Source: Hexactinellida sp. DTS-2022
Taxonomy: Eukaryota > Porifera > Hexactinellida
Direction of reading: 5' to 3'
DNA length: 64,000 nt
Assembly: GCA_028753945.1 (NCBI GenBank)
Contig: JAPNXP010000001.1
Location: forward strand, 11,026,501 to 11,090,500
Shown: piece after piece, positions 1-10,503 of the stretch
Layout: each line of letters begins with the position of its first letter
How positions within the stretch are numbered: position 1 is the stretch's first letter
The notes under the pieces: generated by a model
The model's database searches: none
Seen by the model: the letters and a program-made list of their open reading frames with translations, nothing else
What the model was told of the DNA's origin: nothing
Program-made: the position numbers and the translations under genes

Positions 1-1058
1 AAGGGGGTCTGCTCGGATATCCTGTTGCGGAACCAGAGGGGCATGTCCGGGGGCGGCTCCGGGATTAAGCTCCTCACTTCCTTGTCTACAGTACAACTAC
101 ATAACTCTATAGCAGGGGTTCTCAACCTTCCAATATTACGGACCCCTGGTAGTACGTACTAAAAATTTGTGGCAACCCAAAACATGTACTAATTATATGA
201 TACTATTATCGCTATAGGTTACGCGGCGGACCCTTAAAATCATTCGCGGCCCCTTTTGGAGAACCACTGCTCTATAGCTTAGCTAGCATGTTACAGACCC
301 ATGAGTATGTCGGCCAGCTGGGACCTGAGGGAGCCCAGCTCCGACTCGAGAGATGCGATCTTCTGATCGGCAGCGGACTCGGGGACAGACATCTCGTCGT
401 CCGCGTTGTACGCAGTCTCCTCGGGTCTCCGGGGCTCGGGGGCCAGGCGCACCGTGGGTCCGTCGCTCGTGAAGGAGACCTCGCTGTCCCACACCTCCAC
501 ACAGTCCGAGTCAGAGCCAGAGGCCAGCGAGCGGTCCCCCGCGGCACTGCGGTTAAAGCTGGAAGAGAGGTTACATCTCCGAGACACCCTAGCCCTATAG
601 CATTAGTGTATAAGGCACAAGGAATTATCCAGGAGCGAGAGATGATCCTTTTTGGAGCATGATTTTTTGGAAAATTTTAATTAGGCGCGAAAATTTGGCA
701 TCCTCTCCTCTACCGTATTAATTTGTGATTTAGGCGTACGAAAATCGGGTTGGACAGGATTAGGAGCGCATTTATAAATGGCTGTATAATACACTGATAA
801 GGCTGGATAACTTAGTGCACTAATTAACCTGTAGTGCCTCTGCTTGTGGCTGGACCCAAACAGGATGTTAGCGCTCGAGGAGTTAGGCAGTCTCTCTACG
901 GGGATCTGTATGTAGACTATGCCGTAGGTGGGGAGGGGCAGGTACTCGGAGAGGCGGCGGAGGAGCGAGGCGTGGGCGGGGTCCGGCTGTCGGTGTCCGG
1001 ACAGCAGGAAGAGCAACTCCGACACGAGTCTACTCGCCACTGAAATCACGATAAACAT
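1..1058 (-). CDS. MTFR-like (mitochondrial fission regulator family) gene, 3' end beyond window
   Basis: Exons inferred on the minus strand: 829-1058, 299-588 and 1-85, running off the left edge. Splice phases agree: GT at 827-828 and 297-298, TAG acceptors before 588 and 85. The start ATG at 1056-1058 was chosen because the frame before it uses no other ATG. The first exon encodes a segment like the conserved MTFR N-terminal block (LLRRLSEYLPLPTYGIVY). The second ends in a short coiled coil (IASLESELGSLRSQLADIL) that resembles the MTFR1/MTFR2 helix, and the third begins a proline-rich stretch (IPEPPPDMPLWF). MTFR proteins promote mitochondrial fission. The assignment rests on these two short motifs, so it is tentative. 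The gene starts only 147 bp downstream of the next gene's stop codon. Confidence 0.5.
113..269. mobile_element. hAT-type MITE in MTFR-like intron
   Basis: This 157-bp element begins CAGGGGTTCTCAACC and ends with the near inverse GGAGAACCACTG. It is flanked by a perfect 8-bp duplication, CTCTATAG, at 105-112 and 270-277. The ends match the classic hAT (Charlie/MER-like) terminal sequence. It has no coding capacity and lies in the 213-bp intron between exons 85 and 299. Confidence 0.9.
671..805. repeat. Dispersed repeat, copy 1 (mate at 8589-8735)
   Basis: A stretch containing the words TTAGGCGCGAAAATTTGG, GTGATTTAGGCGTACG and AGGATTAGGAGCGCATTT recurs in the same order near 8589-8735 in PACSIN intron 1. 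A more distant inverted relative lies near 47705-47850. It is non-coding and was probably spread by transposition; its termini are not clear. Confidence 0.6.
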
Positions 1059-1205
1059 CAGAGCTAGGCACACTCACGAACAATCAGGGTACATTCAATA
1101 AAAAGCGTCGATTCAATTCCTAAACGTATTCCCTCGGGATAATCATAAAATTATAAAATAGAAACAAAATAGGAAAGAAGTGACATGTGTTAAGAAAAAC
1201 AGTCT

Positions 1206-2036
1206 TTATGTCTGCAGGTTTCTGTCGGTTATCTGCCCCACCCTCCTGTCCATCATCTCCTGCAGGATCTGGTTCATCTCCTGGAGCTCCTGCATCTTCC
1301 GCTCTGCCTTTGTGATCCACTCGTGGTAGCGCTGTCCCCACGCGTTCCGCAGCTCTAGCCCCAGCTCCTGCTCCCGCACCTTCCACTCCTCCTCCCTCTT
1401 ATCCATGGTTCCTCTCAGATGCGAGTTCTCAGCCAGCAGGTTCTCCACTCGCAGCTCCTGTCTCTTGACTAGCTTCCTCATCTCTCTGCATTCCAATGCC
1501 AGCTCCTCATACCTACCCTCCTCTCTCTCGCGGCCAGACACAGCACTCTCCAGCCGCTGTATCTCCTCTACCCATTGGCTCTCCTTCTCCCCGAGCTCCC
1601 GCATGAGCTCGCGCTTCTCCGCCCCGGCAGCCCCCACCTCCCCTCTCAGCTGTTCCCGCTCTCTCTCCAGCAGCTGTATCTCCGCCTCGTGCTCCCTAAG
1701 TAGGCTGCACTCCGTCTCCTCCAGCCGCGCCCGCCAGGCCTGTCCCAGCGCCTCCAGCTCCCCCTCCACAGCCCCCGGGCACAGGGCGGGGGCAGGGAGA
1801 GAGCCCGCACTGATCGGAGCTCTCTCCCGCTTGATAATCAGCTGATTCTTGGCTTTCCTGAGACTGTCCAGTCGGTACCTGAGCTCCGAGTTCTCGCTCT
1901 CCAGGAGCCGCAGCTGCTCCCTGAGCTCTCTCTCGCACTGTCGCGGCTCCGGCTCGGGTCTGGGCGTCTGGAGCCGCGGGGAAATGGACGGAGACTTAAA
2001 CTTCATCTTACTCTTGGGCTTACTGGAACTATACAT
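1206..2036 (-). CDS. Coiled-coil protein, unrecognised family
   Basis: Single-exon ORF of 276 codons with a true ATG at 2034-2036. The N-terminus is basic and rich in Ser and Pro (residues 1-32). From about residue 35 to the end the protein is almost continuous Glu/Arg/Leu/Gln-rich sequence typical of a long alpha-helical coiled coil, with one Ala/Gly/Pro-rich break near residues 75-95. No enzymatic motif, signal peptide or membrane segment is visible. Codons are GC-rich like the neighbouring conserved genes and unlike the flanking DNA, which supports real coding. It could be a cytoskeletal or centrosomal scaffold, but coiled-coil composition alone cannot show that, and I do not recognise an orthologue. 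Confidence 0.75.
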   Translation of the reverse strand: MYSSSKPKSKMKFKSPSISPRLQTPRPEPEPRQCERELREQLRLLESENSELRYRLDSLRKAKNQLIIKRERAPISAGSLPAPALCPGAVEGELEALGQAWRARLEETECSLLREHEAEIQLLEREREQLRGEVGAAGAEKRELMRELGEKESQWVEEIQRLESAVSGREREEGRYEELALECREMRKLVKRQELRVENLLAENSHLRGTMDKREEEWKVREQELGLELRNAWGQRYHEWITKAERKMQELQEMNQILQEMMDRRVGQITDRNLQT

Positions 2037-2349
2037 TCAACTTAGAACATATCAGTATAATTGTCACTGAATACATTGGAAACCTCTTAATTAAATGTGA
2101 TTTATCAGATATGGCTAATGAGACTGCCCACCAATCTGCTATGAGTTAGCAAAAGTAGGGCAACAGCAGGGAGCGGGCGGAATTATGAAAAAACTAGAGA
2201 AATCACTGAGGATCTGCATATGGTGCGGGATAAGATTTATGCCCTAAAGATCATCCTTCCTTGGAGAATTCTCCAATGATGATTTACTTTCTATGATTCA
2301 ATTAACTAAATTCATTGTGGATAATGTTGACAGAATAATCTATATTATT

Positions 2350-3281
2350 AAATCTCGATTGTTGTGTGTGTGTGTGTGTGTTTGTTTGTCCGGATTGTAT
2401 TAAAGTGACGGGGGGATAGAAAGTTAGAAACCGCATTAATATATGAGATATTCACTAACTTTCAAATGTTATAATATGTAAACAAGTATGCTGAACACGA
2501 ATTTCGCATTTATAAATTTATAATATGAATATTTATTGTTGTTGTTTACACAAAATAGGTAAACAAATTAATGAAATTCAAAATCAAACCAGAAGTTAGC
2601 TTCCAATGGGTATTATAGGTAAACAAGTATGCTGAACACGATTTTCGCGGTTATAATTTTCTAATATGAATATTTGTTGTTGTTGTTTACACAAAATAGG
2701 TAAACAAATTAATGAAAATTCAAAATCAACCCAGAAGTTAGCTTCCAACGGGTATTATAGGTAAACAAGTATGCTGAACACGAATTTCGCGTTTATAAAT
2801 TTATAATATGAATATTTGTTGTTGTTGTTTACACAAAATAGGTAAACAAAAAAATGAAAATTCAGAATCAACCTAGAAGTTAGCTTTCAACGGGTATTGT
2901 AGGTAAACAAGTATGCTGAACACGAATTTCGCGTTTAAATTTTCTAATATGAATATTTGTTGTTGTTTGTTGGTGTTCACTCAAAATAGCTAAACAATTT
3001 AATGAAAATTCAAAATCAACCTAGAAGTTAACCTTCAATAGGTATTATAAGTAAAGAAGTGTGCTGAACACGAATTTCGCATTTATAAAATTCTAATATG
3101 AGTATTTGTTGTTGTTGTTGTTTACACAATTAGGTAAACAAATTATTGAAAATCAAAATCATAACGTCCCTATCTACCATTTCCATGGTAGAAAATGTGA
3201 GGAGTAAGGCCGCACAGCGGCCGTTAACTTGAGGTGCGTAGCACCGATCTGTCGCAAAGCGACCGAGACCGAAGGGCTCGT
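2350..3281 (+). repeat. Composite element A: 142-bp tandem repeats plus hairpin-rich tail
   Basis: It starts near AATCTCGATTGTTGTGTG and contains about five tandem units of roughly 142 bp. Units are marked by GTAAACAAGTATGCTGAACA near 2478, 2619, 2761 and 2903, with a decayed one near 3050. The tail, 3200-3281, has three perfect hairpins with 3-nt loops: GGCCGC-aca-GCGGCC (3208-3222), GGTGC-gta-GCACC (3233-3245) and GTCGC-aaa-GCGAC (3251-3263). It ends GAAGGGCTCGT. Related copies lie at about 37930-38842 and, inverted, 58224-58603. Confidence 0.8.
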
Positions 3282-3449
3282 AATTATTAATTTACAAATA
3301 TAAATTGATAATTTATACATATTAAATAAATATCATTAATTTCAAAGTTTCAAGATAACAACAAACTTCAAATTTATCAATTGTTCCTAGTGGCTCGTGA
3401 CCACTTGTCAAATGGGTGTTGACACCTTGAAGCGTTGATGACTTGGCGA

Positions 3450-3576
3450 AAAAAATCCAAAATTTCTAGCTGTGCCGAAAGCATTTCCCTTTGGAGGCAC
3501 TACTAATTACCCAACCACCAAATGTAGTGCCTCCAAAGGAAAATGGTGTCGGCACAGCTTGCAATTTTGGATTTTT
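3450..3576. repeat. Foldback (long hairpin) element
   Basis: Two arms of about 53 bp are near-perfect inverse copies, separated by about 20 bp. The arms share AATCCAAAATT, AGCTGTGCCG and CTTTGGAGGCACTAC. It is probably a small palindromic transposon derivative. Confidence 0.8.
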
Positions 3577-3604
3577 CTCTACAATGGGTTTGCTATCGCT
3601 GCCA

Positions 3605-3990
3605 GAAACATGAGCCTTCTAAAGCTGACAAAGCACTGCCTATGTCCAATAATACAGCCAACAAGTTTCTAATTTCCGAGAGCAAGGTGAGAGGGATAGG
3701 AAATACCTGGAGCTCGAGATGAAACTAAGCCATCAGACTGAAAGATTGTCTGATATGCTGGCTAAAAAGAACCTGCATAACGGTGTCCTCACAGCAGATG
3801 GTTAAAATAATTTTCAGTGATTTTTCTATACACATGGATATACAAGTATAACATTGCAAAAAGCAAGTACCTCTAAAGCTGACAAAACACTGCTTATGGC
3901 TATTCAGGCAGCCATCAAGGTTTCTAAATTCAGAGAGCAAGGTGCGAGGGATAGGAAGTACCTGGAGCTCGAGATGAAACTCATTCAATC
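3605..3990 (+). repeat. Direct duplication of a decayed, formerly coding-like segment
   Basis: About 130 bp near 3605-3740 is repeated near 3855-3990. Both contain CTAAAGCTGACAAA, GAGAGCAAGGTG and TACCTGGAGCTCGAGATGAA. One frame of the second copy reads like a basic helical protein tail (FREQGARDRKYLELEMK), as in the C-terminus of Myb/SANT-like transposon proteins. Neither copy is an intact gene, and the origin is a guess. Confidence 0.5.
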
Positions 3991-4223
3991 AGACTATAAT
4001 CCTTGCTTCAACATCGTTACTATGCTTGGTGCGTAGAGCTTGCTTGTTGTAGTTTTGACATTCATTTCTTTTCTTACCCATTTCAAATAACCCTTCTTGT
4101 CGATGTCTTCTAAGAAAGTGTACCTTCTTTTGCCTTGATCTAATCAAGACTTTCTTTGCTTTGCTTGGTCTCTTCTTTTCTTTCCTCGATAGCCACTTCC
4201 TTCTCAAAGATGCCTTCACTTAA

Positions 4224-4457
4224 ATCGATAGGTTTTTCGCTCTCTTTATAAGGGTATCTTCGCTGTTATAATTTAGTGACTCTCTCTGTCGTTGGATCTT
4301 CGGTTTTACCTTTTAGTTGCTCCCTCTCAACGTTTGGAATTTCGCCTTCTTCTCAGAACGCATGGAATAGAATAGAAGTGCCGTATACCACAGCAACTCC
4401 CGAAGAAAATTATGAGAGCGAAGATACCCTTATAAATAGAGCGATGAACCTATCGAT
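4224..4457. mobile_element. MITE with ~41-bp terminal inverted repeats
   Basis: The left end, ATCGATAGG...TTTATAAGGGTATCTTCGCT, is matched by its inverse at the right end with only a few mismatches. The 234-bp element has no coding capacity. No clear target duplication is visible. Confidence 0.75.
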
Positions 4458-4945
4458 CCAGTGAAGATCCTATACTTAATAATTCGCTGTATTTACACCA
4501 CCGGAAACGAATGATAGCGGAAATACAATATTGAAAGATTCTTTAACTCAGACTCAAAGACTCAAGAGTTGGTTGAAGAATATGAGATCCCCAAAACTGA
4601 AATATTCGTCTATGATATTAAGAAATGGCTAACAACAATGGATGGAGGCTGTTATAATGAAGAAACATCAAAAAGGCTTCTTCGGTGATTAAAAACCTGT
4701 TGAATGAGTTAAGGACACCGTTAACACTAATACAAGTAATGGACTCAACTACGGTGTGTAATTATTTCACTAATGATCAAGCTATGAGCGGTGTATGTGC
4801 GGCAAGTTTCAGGGTTTACTTGCGTTATATTTCTCTTCCTTCCTCTTTTAATTTTCATGATAATAACATAAACTAATTCCATATGAAAATACAAAGAGCT
4901 GGATCAAAAGATTGCACGTTAATTTACAATTATTACAACCTTGAG

Positions 4946-5195
4946 TACCGTATTGCTTTGAATAAGCGCCTCGGCACTCATTTTTTTCGTGGGGAAAATT
5001 TATCCTGAAATCTTTTGAAAAATCCAGAAAATTATATTTTGGTGAGTTTAATGTTCTCAGCGACAGTATACCTTAGTTGCCAAATCAATGTAATTACACT
5101 CCAGTTATCAATTAATTAATGCGTATTAATGTTAACTTATCATACAAAATCCAATTATATTAACCCAGCCCTTGCTTATTCGATGCAATACGGTA
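4946..5195. mobile_element. MITE of the TACCGTATTGC family, copy 1
   Basis: The ends are inverted: TACCGTATTGC followed by GAATAAGC on the left, and the inverse on the right. Internal words TTCTCAGCGACAGTA and TGTAATTACA recur in the copy at 44285-44512. Related ends occur at 34780-35060 and 41712-41924. Confidence 0.75.
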
Positions 5196-5635
5196 TAATT
5201 AATATAGTAAACTCTGGTTGGCGATAAAATAGCCAAACAGAACAGAACTTGTAGTGGAGTTCGTGTGATGGCAAGTATTACACGAATTGCTAATATGCGA
5301 ACTCTACTGTCCAGAAAGTACGTAGTGCGAATCTGTATGAAACATTTTATTTGCTAACAAGTTTTGGTAGGTTCACTTGTCTTAAGGCATTCAAAGGTAA
5401 ACACGGGCTCTATATAGGTTTGAAAACAACAGTGACCAATAGTAAGTAACATTATCAATTGAATTGCTTATTATAGGAATATACCCTTATTATTGCTATA
5501 GTTGTGTTACAAGGATATATGCTCGATTGAACTAGGCTACACCATTCAGATAAAACGCATTATTGTCCCATCACATAAGTGCGATTAAAAACTGTACAAC
5601 AGCCAAGTGGTCGGGTGGCATGGCTAGACCTACAG

Positions 5636-6343
5636 CTACTTGACGTCACAGGGATGTCTGTCATTCGCCGTTTCTACATCCAGGTTACCCATTAGCTCGA
5701 GCTCCCGCATAATCTCGTCCATAAAGTCAGTCGAGTTTTCCTTGTAGGCCACTGCCAGCTTAATCCCGTCCCTGAACACCTTGACCACGTTGACTCCGCT
5801 GGAGGCCGACACGAAGTACATCGGGAGCTGGTGTTTCGCCGCGAAATTAAACGCTTTCTGCGTCACCTTCATGTCTATATCAATCTTGTTAGCCACCACC
5901 AGACAGGGTATGTCTGGCCGGTACTCGCGCATCTCTCTGTACCAGGCGCCCAGGTTCCGGTAGGTGACCTTCCTCTCCACGTCGAACACGAGCACGCAGG
6001 CGTGGGCCCCGTGGTAGTAGGAGGGGTGCATGGTGCTGAAGCGCTCCTGTCCCCCCGTGTCCCATATGTCCACTGACACGGGGCGGCCCCGCACCCGCGT
6101 GCTGTACTTAAACAGGTTAACGGCGTACGTGGAGGACTGCTGCGGAATGTAGTCGTCCAGCAGGAAGCGCTCCACCAGCTTGGACTTCCCGACCGCAGAG
6201 TCTCCCAGACAGATTATCTTGACAGACAGGTCTGTACCCGTATCAGGGACAGAGAGAGGCCCCTCCCCATTCTTGAGACTCGAGGGAGGCAGGCCGTCCG
6301 TAGGAGCGGGGTCCGAGGGCGTATCCGTTAAAGGTTCTGCCAT
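5636..6343 (-). CDS. RABL2: RABL2, Rab-like small GTPase
   Basis: Single-exon 235-codon gene. Family knowledge: RABL2 is a GTPase that acts at the ciliary base with the intraflagellar transport machinery. The P-loop GDSAVGKS is at residues 47-54, the switch-II motif WDTGGQERF from 94, NKID at 152-155 and SAS at 179-181. The RABL2-typical stretches RKVTYRNL, VANKID and NSTDFMDEI are present. As in the family, there is no C-terminal prenylation cysteine motif. The N-terminal extension of about 38 residues is longer than in human RABL2. The usual WDTAGQ is WDTGGQ here, a change next to the catalytic Gln. The stop lies 292 bp from PACSIN exon DNA through a short shared intergenic stretch in the same orientation. 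Confidence 0.95.
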   Translation of the reverse strand: MAEPLTDTPSDPAPTDGLPPSSLKNGEGPLSVPDTGTDLSVKIICLGDSAVGKSKLVERFLLDDYIPQQSSTYAVNLFKYSTRVRGRPVSVDIWDTGGQERFSTMHPSYYHGAHACVLVFDVERKVTYRNLGAWYREMREYRPDIPCLVVANKIDIDMKVTQKAFNFAAKHQLPMYFVSASSGVNVVKVFRDGIKLAVAYKENSTDFMDEIMRELELMGNLDVETANDRHPCDVK

Positions 6344-6576
6344 TACTCACTGGCGAGCTCCTAGCCTCTGACACAAATAACATTAGGTGTGTTCTGCTGT
6401 AACTCAGTTAGCACGTAGGTTAGTTACAATGCGTAATATAATATATGTTAATTGTAACACAAATAAATAAAGCTATAACCGTACGAATGTTCAGTGAGAG
6501 GGTTACCAGTAATAAATAGCATAAACAAATAAAGTTAGTGAATCGACATCTCGTGGGTAGAAACAAGCAACTTAGC

Positions 6577-8921
6577 TCAGACTAATAGCTCCAGGTAGTC
6601 AAAAGGGGCGTACCCAACCTCCCCATTCAGTGTGGCCTGTACCCAGCCGTCCTTTTCGTCTCCAAACACAATGATGACGTCACCTGCCGCGAATGCCAGG
6701 TCATCGTCCTCCTCCGCTTCGAAGTCGTACAGAGCCCGCATCTTGGTGCCTAGACAGCCGTGACAACCTGATACGCAGCTCGGCTAGGAATGTGTGTACA
6801 TACCTATCTCCTTGGGACGGACAGCGGGGAGCCAGTCGTCCTGCTCGTCCAGCCCCGGGAGGTCCGGGAGGTCCGGCAGCTCCCCCTCCGCGCCCCCGGC
6901 CGGGAGAGGCACGTCGTACTGGTGCGCGGGGGTCCCGGCCAGGGGGTCCGTGAGTCTGCTGCTCAGGTTGATGTCCATGTCCTGCTTGTAGCTCCCGCTC
7001 CCGCCCCCAAAGGTGGTAGCGGGGTCTCTGAAGTGGGGCGGGTCCGACAGCTCCGCCGCCCCCAGCTGGTAGGAGGGGACTCGCTTGTCCATCAGCTGCA
7101 CATCCTCGTGTGAGCTCCCCGAGTACTCCTAGGGTACAGCTAAGAGACTATAAATAGAACGGATAAGGGAGGTACCTCGTATTGCGGGAAGAATCTGGGC
7201 ATGTCCTTGCCGTGGTGCTGTGAGAACCAAGTGAGGTCCTCTTTATGTGTGGTGCGCTTTATTACCTTATCAAACTCGTCGTAAATGTGTTCTAAACTAA
7301 ATAACATTCAATCAAAGACATTCCATTGCACCAAATGGTATCTAAGTATGAGCTCACTGAGGGAACTGAGTGATGTCGAGGGACTTGGCATAATGCTCGA
7401 ACACTTGTACGAAGTACACCATTCTCTCTCGCTCCATCTCCTGCCAGTTGTCGTACTCACGCGTCATATCTATTATGTACTGCTCCTGGTAGTTGTGCAG
7501 CTCGTCCAGGCGGGCTTTGTACTTTATCTGCGCTCTGTGCAGGTGCCCCTCCACCCTACACACTTTTATAACCAGTCGATTCTCAATAGGTAGTCTATTC
7601 TCAATAGGTAGCCTATTTATAGTACCTCGTTAGTACGAACACCAGGGGACCGTCAAAATGCGCTCGCCTTATCCGGGATTTGTATTACCCAATATAATTT
7701 GTATTGAAAAGGCTTTGAAATAGTGTTCGTATAAACCGGAATTTGGTATTAACCGTAATTTGGTATTAACGAGGTTCTACAGTAGCTAGTTAGTTAGTAA
7801 GTAAGTGCTACTAACCTGAGCACCTTCTCTTTCTCTCGCTGCACCTTGGCGAGGGAGTATCCCACGGTGTTCTCGAACTCGTCAATGCGGGCACACAGAT
7901 TTAGATAGTTCTTAGAAATGTGGTAGTAAGAGTTCTTCGCTTTGAAAACCTAACAAGTGTCAGACTAACCTATGGAGTTTGCGAGGCATGACATACCTTC
8001 CAGTAGAGAATCGACCAGGGCTTCTGAGCTTTGGCGAAGCCGATCTCGACCCGCTTCGCCTCCTTCCAACTGATTACACTTTTGTGAAACTTATTTCTCT
8101 TCCAGCCCCGCACATCCTCCACCACATAGTCAATCAGTTTGCTAGACATCTTAGAGTGGATCTATACTAGCAACATAAATGGAGAAAGGAATGTAGCATT
8201 AGGCGTACTATGAGAACCAACTGACATCAGCAGTGCGTGTGGCCTCCACCAGACTCGCGTGCCAAGTTTCCTTCATAGTCCCGTACTCCGGGCCCTTTGT
8301 TATCGCCTCTCCCCACCTAGTGAGATAATAACACGTGTGTTACAGACACATTATCTGAGTTATAGTATGAACTTACTTCCTACTCCACTCATTGAGTTTG
8401 TAGGCGTACCTCTGCTCTATGTGCGCCCGCTCCGACATGAGTCGCACGAGGTCATCGCACAGATGAGCCGAGTCGTCTACTCGCTTCGATACATTCCTGT
8501 AGTTCCCTACAGGTAATGGAATATACTCCAATTCACTCAGAATGAGGGCATTCAATAAATCAGCAAATATGAGCATATTTCATTTACTAATTAGGATTAA
8601 TTAGGAGCGCGAAATTTGGAATCTTCTCCTTATACCGTAACATTAATTTCTGATTTAGGCGTATGTAAATAGGATCAGACCAGGATTAGGAGCGCATTTC
8701 CAAATGTCTGTATGATACACTGCTTTCATATCATACGCTGTAACATTATGCATACAGTATTGCCCGTATCACTAAGGAGAGCATACAGTGGTTACATATT
8801 ATATCCTATAGATATAGAAGGTACCTATGTCCCAGAAGGTGCCCATGTTAGGCTGCGAGGAGAGAGCGGTGTCTGTGCTGTACACTGAGTAGGACATGCT
8901 CTCTGAGTCGGGAGTAGCCAT
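6577..8921 (-). CDS. PACSIN: PACSIN/syndapin, F-BAR and SH3 protein (9 exons)
   Basis: Inferred exons: 8825-8921, 8377-8506, 8226-8316, 7997-8161, 7816-7949, 7358-7555, 7176-7296, 6804-7128 and 6577-6749. All phases agree, giving 1434 nt and 477 residues, close to vertebrate PACSIN2. Family role: the F-BAR domain bends and tubulates plasma membrane, while the SH3 domain recruits dynamin and N-WASP in endocytosis. Visible marks are the N-terminal FWDIGNYRNVSKRVDDS (syndapin FWEVGNYKR...DDG), ERAHIEQRYAYKLNEWSRKW, KGPEYGT, KAQKPW, a proline-poor linker, and a C-terminal SH3 (ALYDFEAEEDDDLAFAAGD, ending GYAPFDYLELL). No NPF motif is evident in the linker. All eight acceptors are TAG. Start choice: first ATG of the exon, reading MATPDSES. 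Confidence 0.95.
7618..7788. mobile_element. pogo-like MITE (family B) in PACSIN intron
   Basis: The ends carry the inverted motif CCTCGTTAGTACGAACACC, and the right end reads ACGAGGTTCTACAGTA. The internal words GGGGACCGTCAAAATGCG and CTTATCCGG are shared with copies at 13197-13360 and 42846-42988. It is non-coding and lies in the intron between exons 7555 and 7816. Confidence 0.75.
8589..8735. repeat. Dispersed repeat, copy 2 (mate at 671-805)
   Basis: This is the same ordered words as copy 1 (TTAGGAGCGCGAAATTTGG, TGATTTAGGCGTA, AGGATTAGGAGCGCATTT), in PACSIN intron 1. Confidence 0.6.
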
Positions 8922-9431
8922 GTGGGAGCTACACTGTACAACAAACAGTAAGTTATAATAGTTATATACAACAAGTAAGTAAATTAATGAGAGGCTAATT
9001 GATTTGCAGGGAGGACCGTGTTACAATTTTTATCACATTCCCCAGGGGGTAATAATAAGCCCTGATTTTATTTAATCACTTGTAAATCTCTCATATACTA
9101 TGCTATGTTTATAATAATACAGTTTGGGTGGGAGATCACTTCCCAAATGTATAAAACAATACTGATAGTATCTATACAAACATGCTAGCCGGAACTCAGG
9201 CCTCAGGGTTACTTTACTCTTCCAATATTTCCCCATCTGCCACCGGTATAATACAATATTGCATATTGCATTCACATAACACAAGTTAAAAAAATGCATT
9301 TAAAAATCTCCACTCCATCTCTTCAACAGGTAAGAAAAGTTAAACGGTAAATAATCCGTTATAATTGTATCCAATAAGTGCCTATGATCCCTACTACTAC
9401 TACAGTATTGCAACATACAATCTGTAGTAGG
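8922..9431. other. Intergenic, PACSIN to BAG1
   Basis: 510 bp of AT-rich sequence. I see nothing recognisable except the acceptor-like TGTAG just upstream of the PACSIN ATG. Confidence 0.5.
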
Positions 9432-10016
9432 TTATTTGTTTGGGTCAGAAGTCTCCAGCTGAGAGGAGCAGCTGTCTATGTTGTCCAGCACTGCGTTAAT
9501 CCGAGTTATGAGATGTCTCCTCTTCTCCTTAAAGGCGGAGTCCTTGGGGCTGGCCTGTATGCGGTCCAGACTCTCCAGCATCTGCATGCACTGCCCACTC
9601 GCGACGCGGAGCGCCTTGAGAGACTCTGTGAGGGCTGACGGCTGGAGAGGCTTGGGGAGAAACCCTTTCACCACGCCCTCTCTCATCCTGCTCTCTATCT
9701 CCGTAACCTGAGCGCTCAGCTGTGTCACCTCATCAGCTGTTTCCCGAAGCAACAGCTGGTGAGCCTCGCTAATGACCACTGGGTCGCCCAACAACATTAG
9801 CTTGGTCTTAGCCTTCAATTTTAGAGAATTAATAGGCGCATCTGGGTCGGAGAGTATCTTGCCTTTATGGATGAGCTTCTGTTTGTCGACAGGAATACAG
9901 AAGGTATTCCAGAAATACTGGCTTAGGTCTTTAACCGTCCAATCGGGATCTATGTCGATCTTATGATGTTCTCGACCGTACTGTACATCGATGGGAAATG
10001 TATTCGATTTAGCCAT
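9432..10016 (-). CDS. BAG1: BAG1-type co-chaperone
   Basis: Single-exon 194-codon gene. An N-terminal ubiquitin-like fold spans about residues 6-77 (WTVKDLSQYFWNTFCIPVDKQKLIHKGK, then KTKLMLLGDP). A C-terminal BAG helical bundle spans about 82-186 and ends with LITRINAVLDNIDSC. BAG1 is a nucleotide-exchange factor for Hsp70, and the ubiquitin-like domain links it to the proteasome. Length matches short BAG1 isoforms. The start is the only ATG that gives the complete ubiquitin-like first strand. It sits 487 bp from the USP stop codon in the same orientation. Confidence 0.93.
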   Translation of the reverse strand: MAKSNTFPIDVQYGREHHKIDIDPDWTVKDLSQYFWNTFCIPVDKQKLIHKGKILSDPDAPINSLKLKAKTKLMLLGDPVVISEAHQLLLRETADEVTQLSAQVTEIESRMREGVVKGFLPKPLQPSALTESLKALRVASGQCMQMLESLDRIQASPKDSAFKEKRRHLITRINAVLDNIDSCSSQLETSDPNK

Positions 10017-10503
10017 ATGGATAGTACTGTTTATCTATAATACAAAGTTGTTATAATTGAATATGTTAATAATTTGCTATATTAGCAATTATCCATTAGT
10101 TAGGAATACAGTACTACATCCTCACTATTCACAAAAATTGTATAAGTTCGGCCAAGTACCACATTTTAATTTGTCGATCTAAGAATTCATGTTTACTTCT
10201 TAGCAACACAAATTTCTCCAGTAGTATATTCATACTAATTAGATAGCAATTAATAAATTATCGCTTAATTATACGTGATAGCCTGATAGGGTACTCACAG
10301 GAAGAGGGATATTCGGATTAGCGAGGCTCTACTGTACTAACAAATTAGTTCAATTCCACACATTCCTTATTGCCCATTGTGTTGATATAATAATTATATG
10401 ATAATATGTCATATAGAACGTCATATAGATATAGTTTAATGAACCAATAACGCATATAATATATACTCGAGTTGTGAATATAAAACTAGCAAGTCTAGTG
10501 TCA
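10017..10503. other. Intergenic, BAG1 to USP12/46
   Basis: AT-rich. Near 10310-10342 there is a fragment, GGATTAGCGAGGCTCTACTGTA, which looks like one end of a pogo-like element; no complete element was found. Confidence 0.45.

Larger units (their letters stand above)
2037..5635. other. Gene-free repeat-rich region
   Basis: No convincing gene. It holds a tandem array and hairpin element (2350-3281), a foldback (3450-3576), a partly duplicated decayed segment (3605-3990) and two inverted-repeat elements (4224-4457, 4946-5195). The rest is AT-rich sequence with no recognisable signal. Confidence 0.7.

Noticed and set aside
2470..3150. CRISPR-like array of 142-bp units
   Set aside because: The whole unit repeats without unique spacers; it is a tandem duplication inside a mobile element.
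3989..4219. 76-codon very basic minus-strand ORF
   Set aside because: It lies between decayed repeats and an inverted-repeat element, and its Lys/Arg-rich content follows from the base composition.
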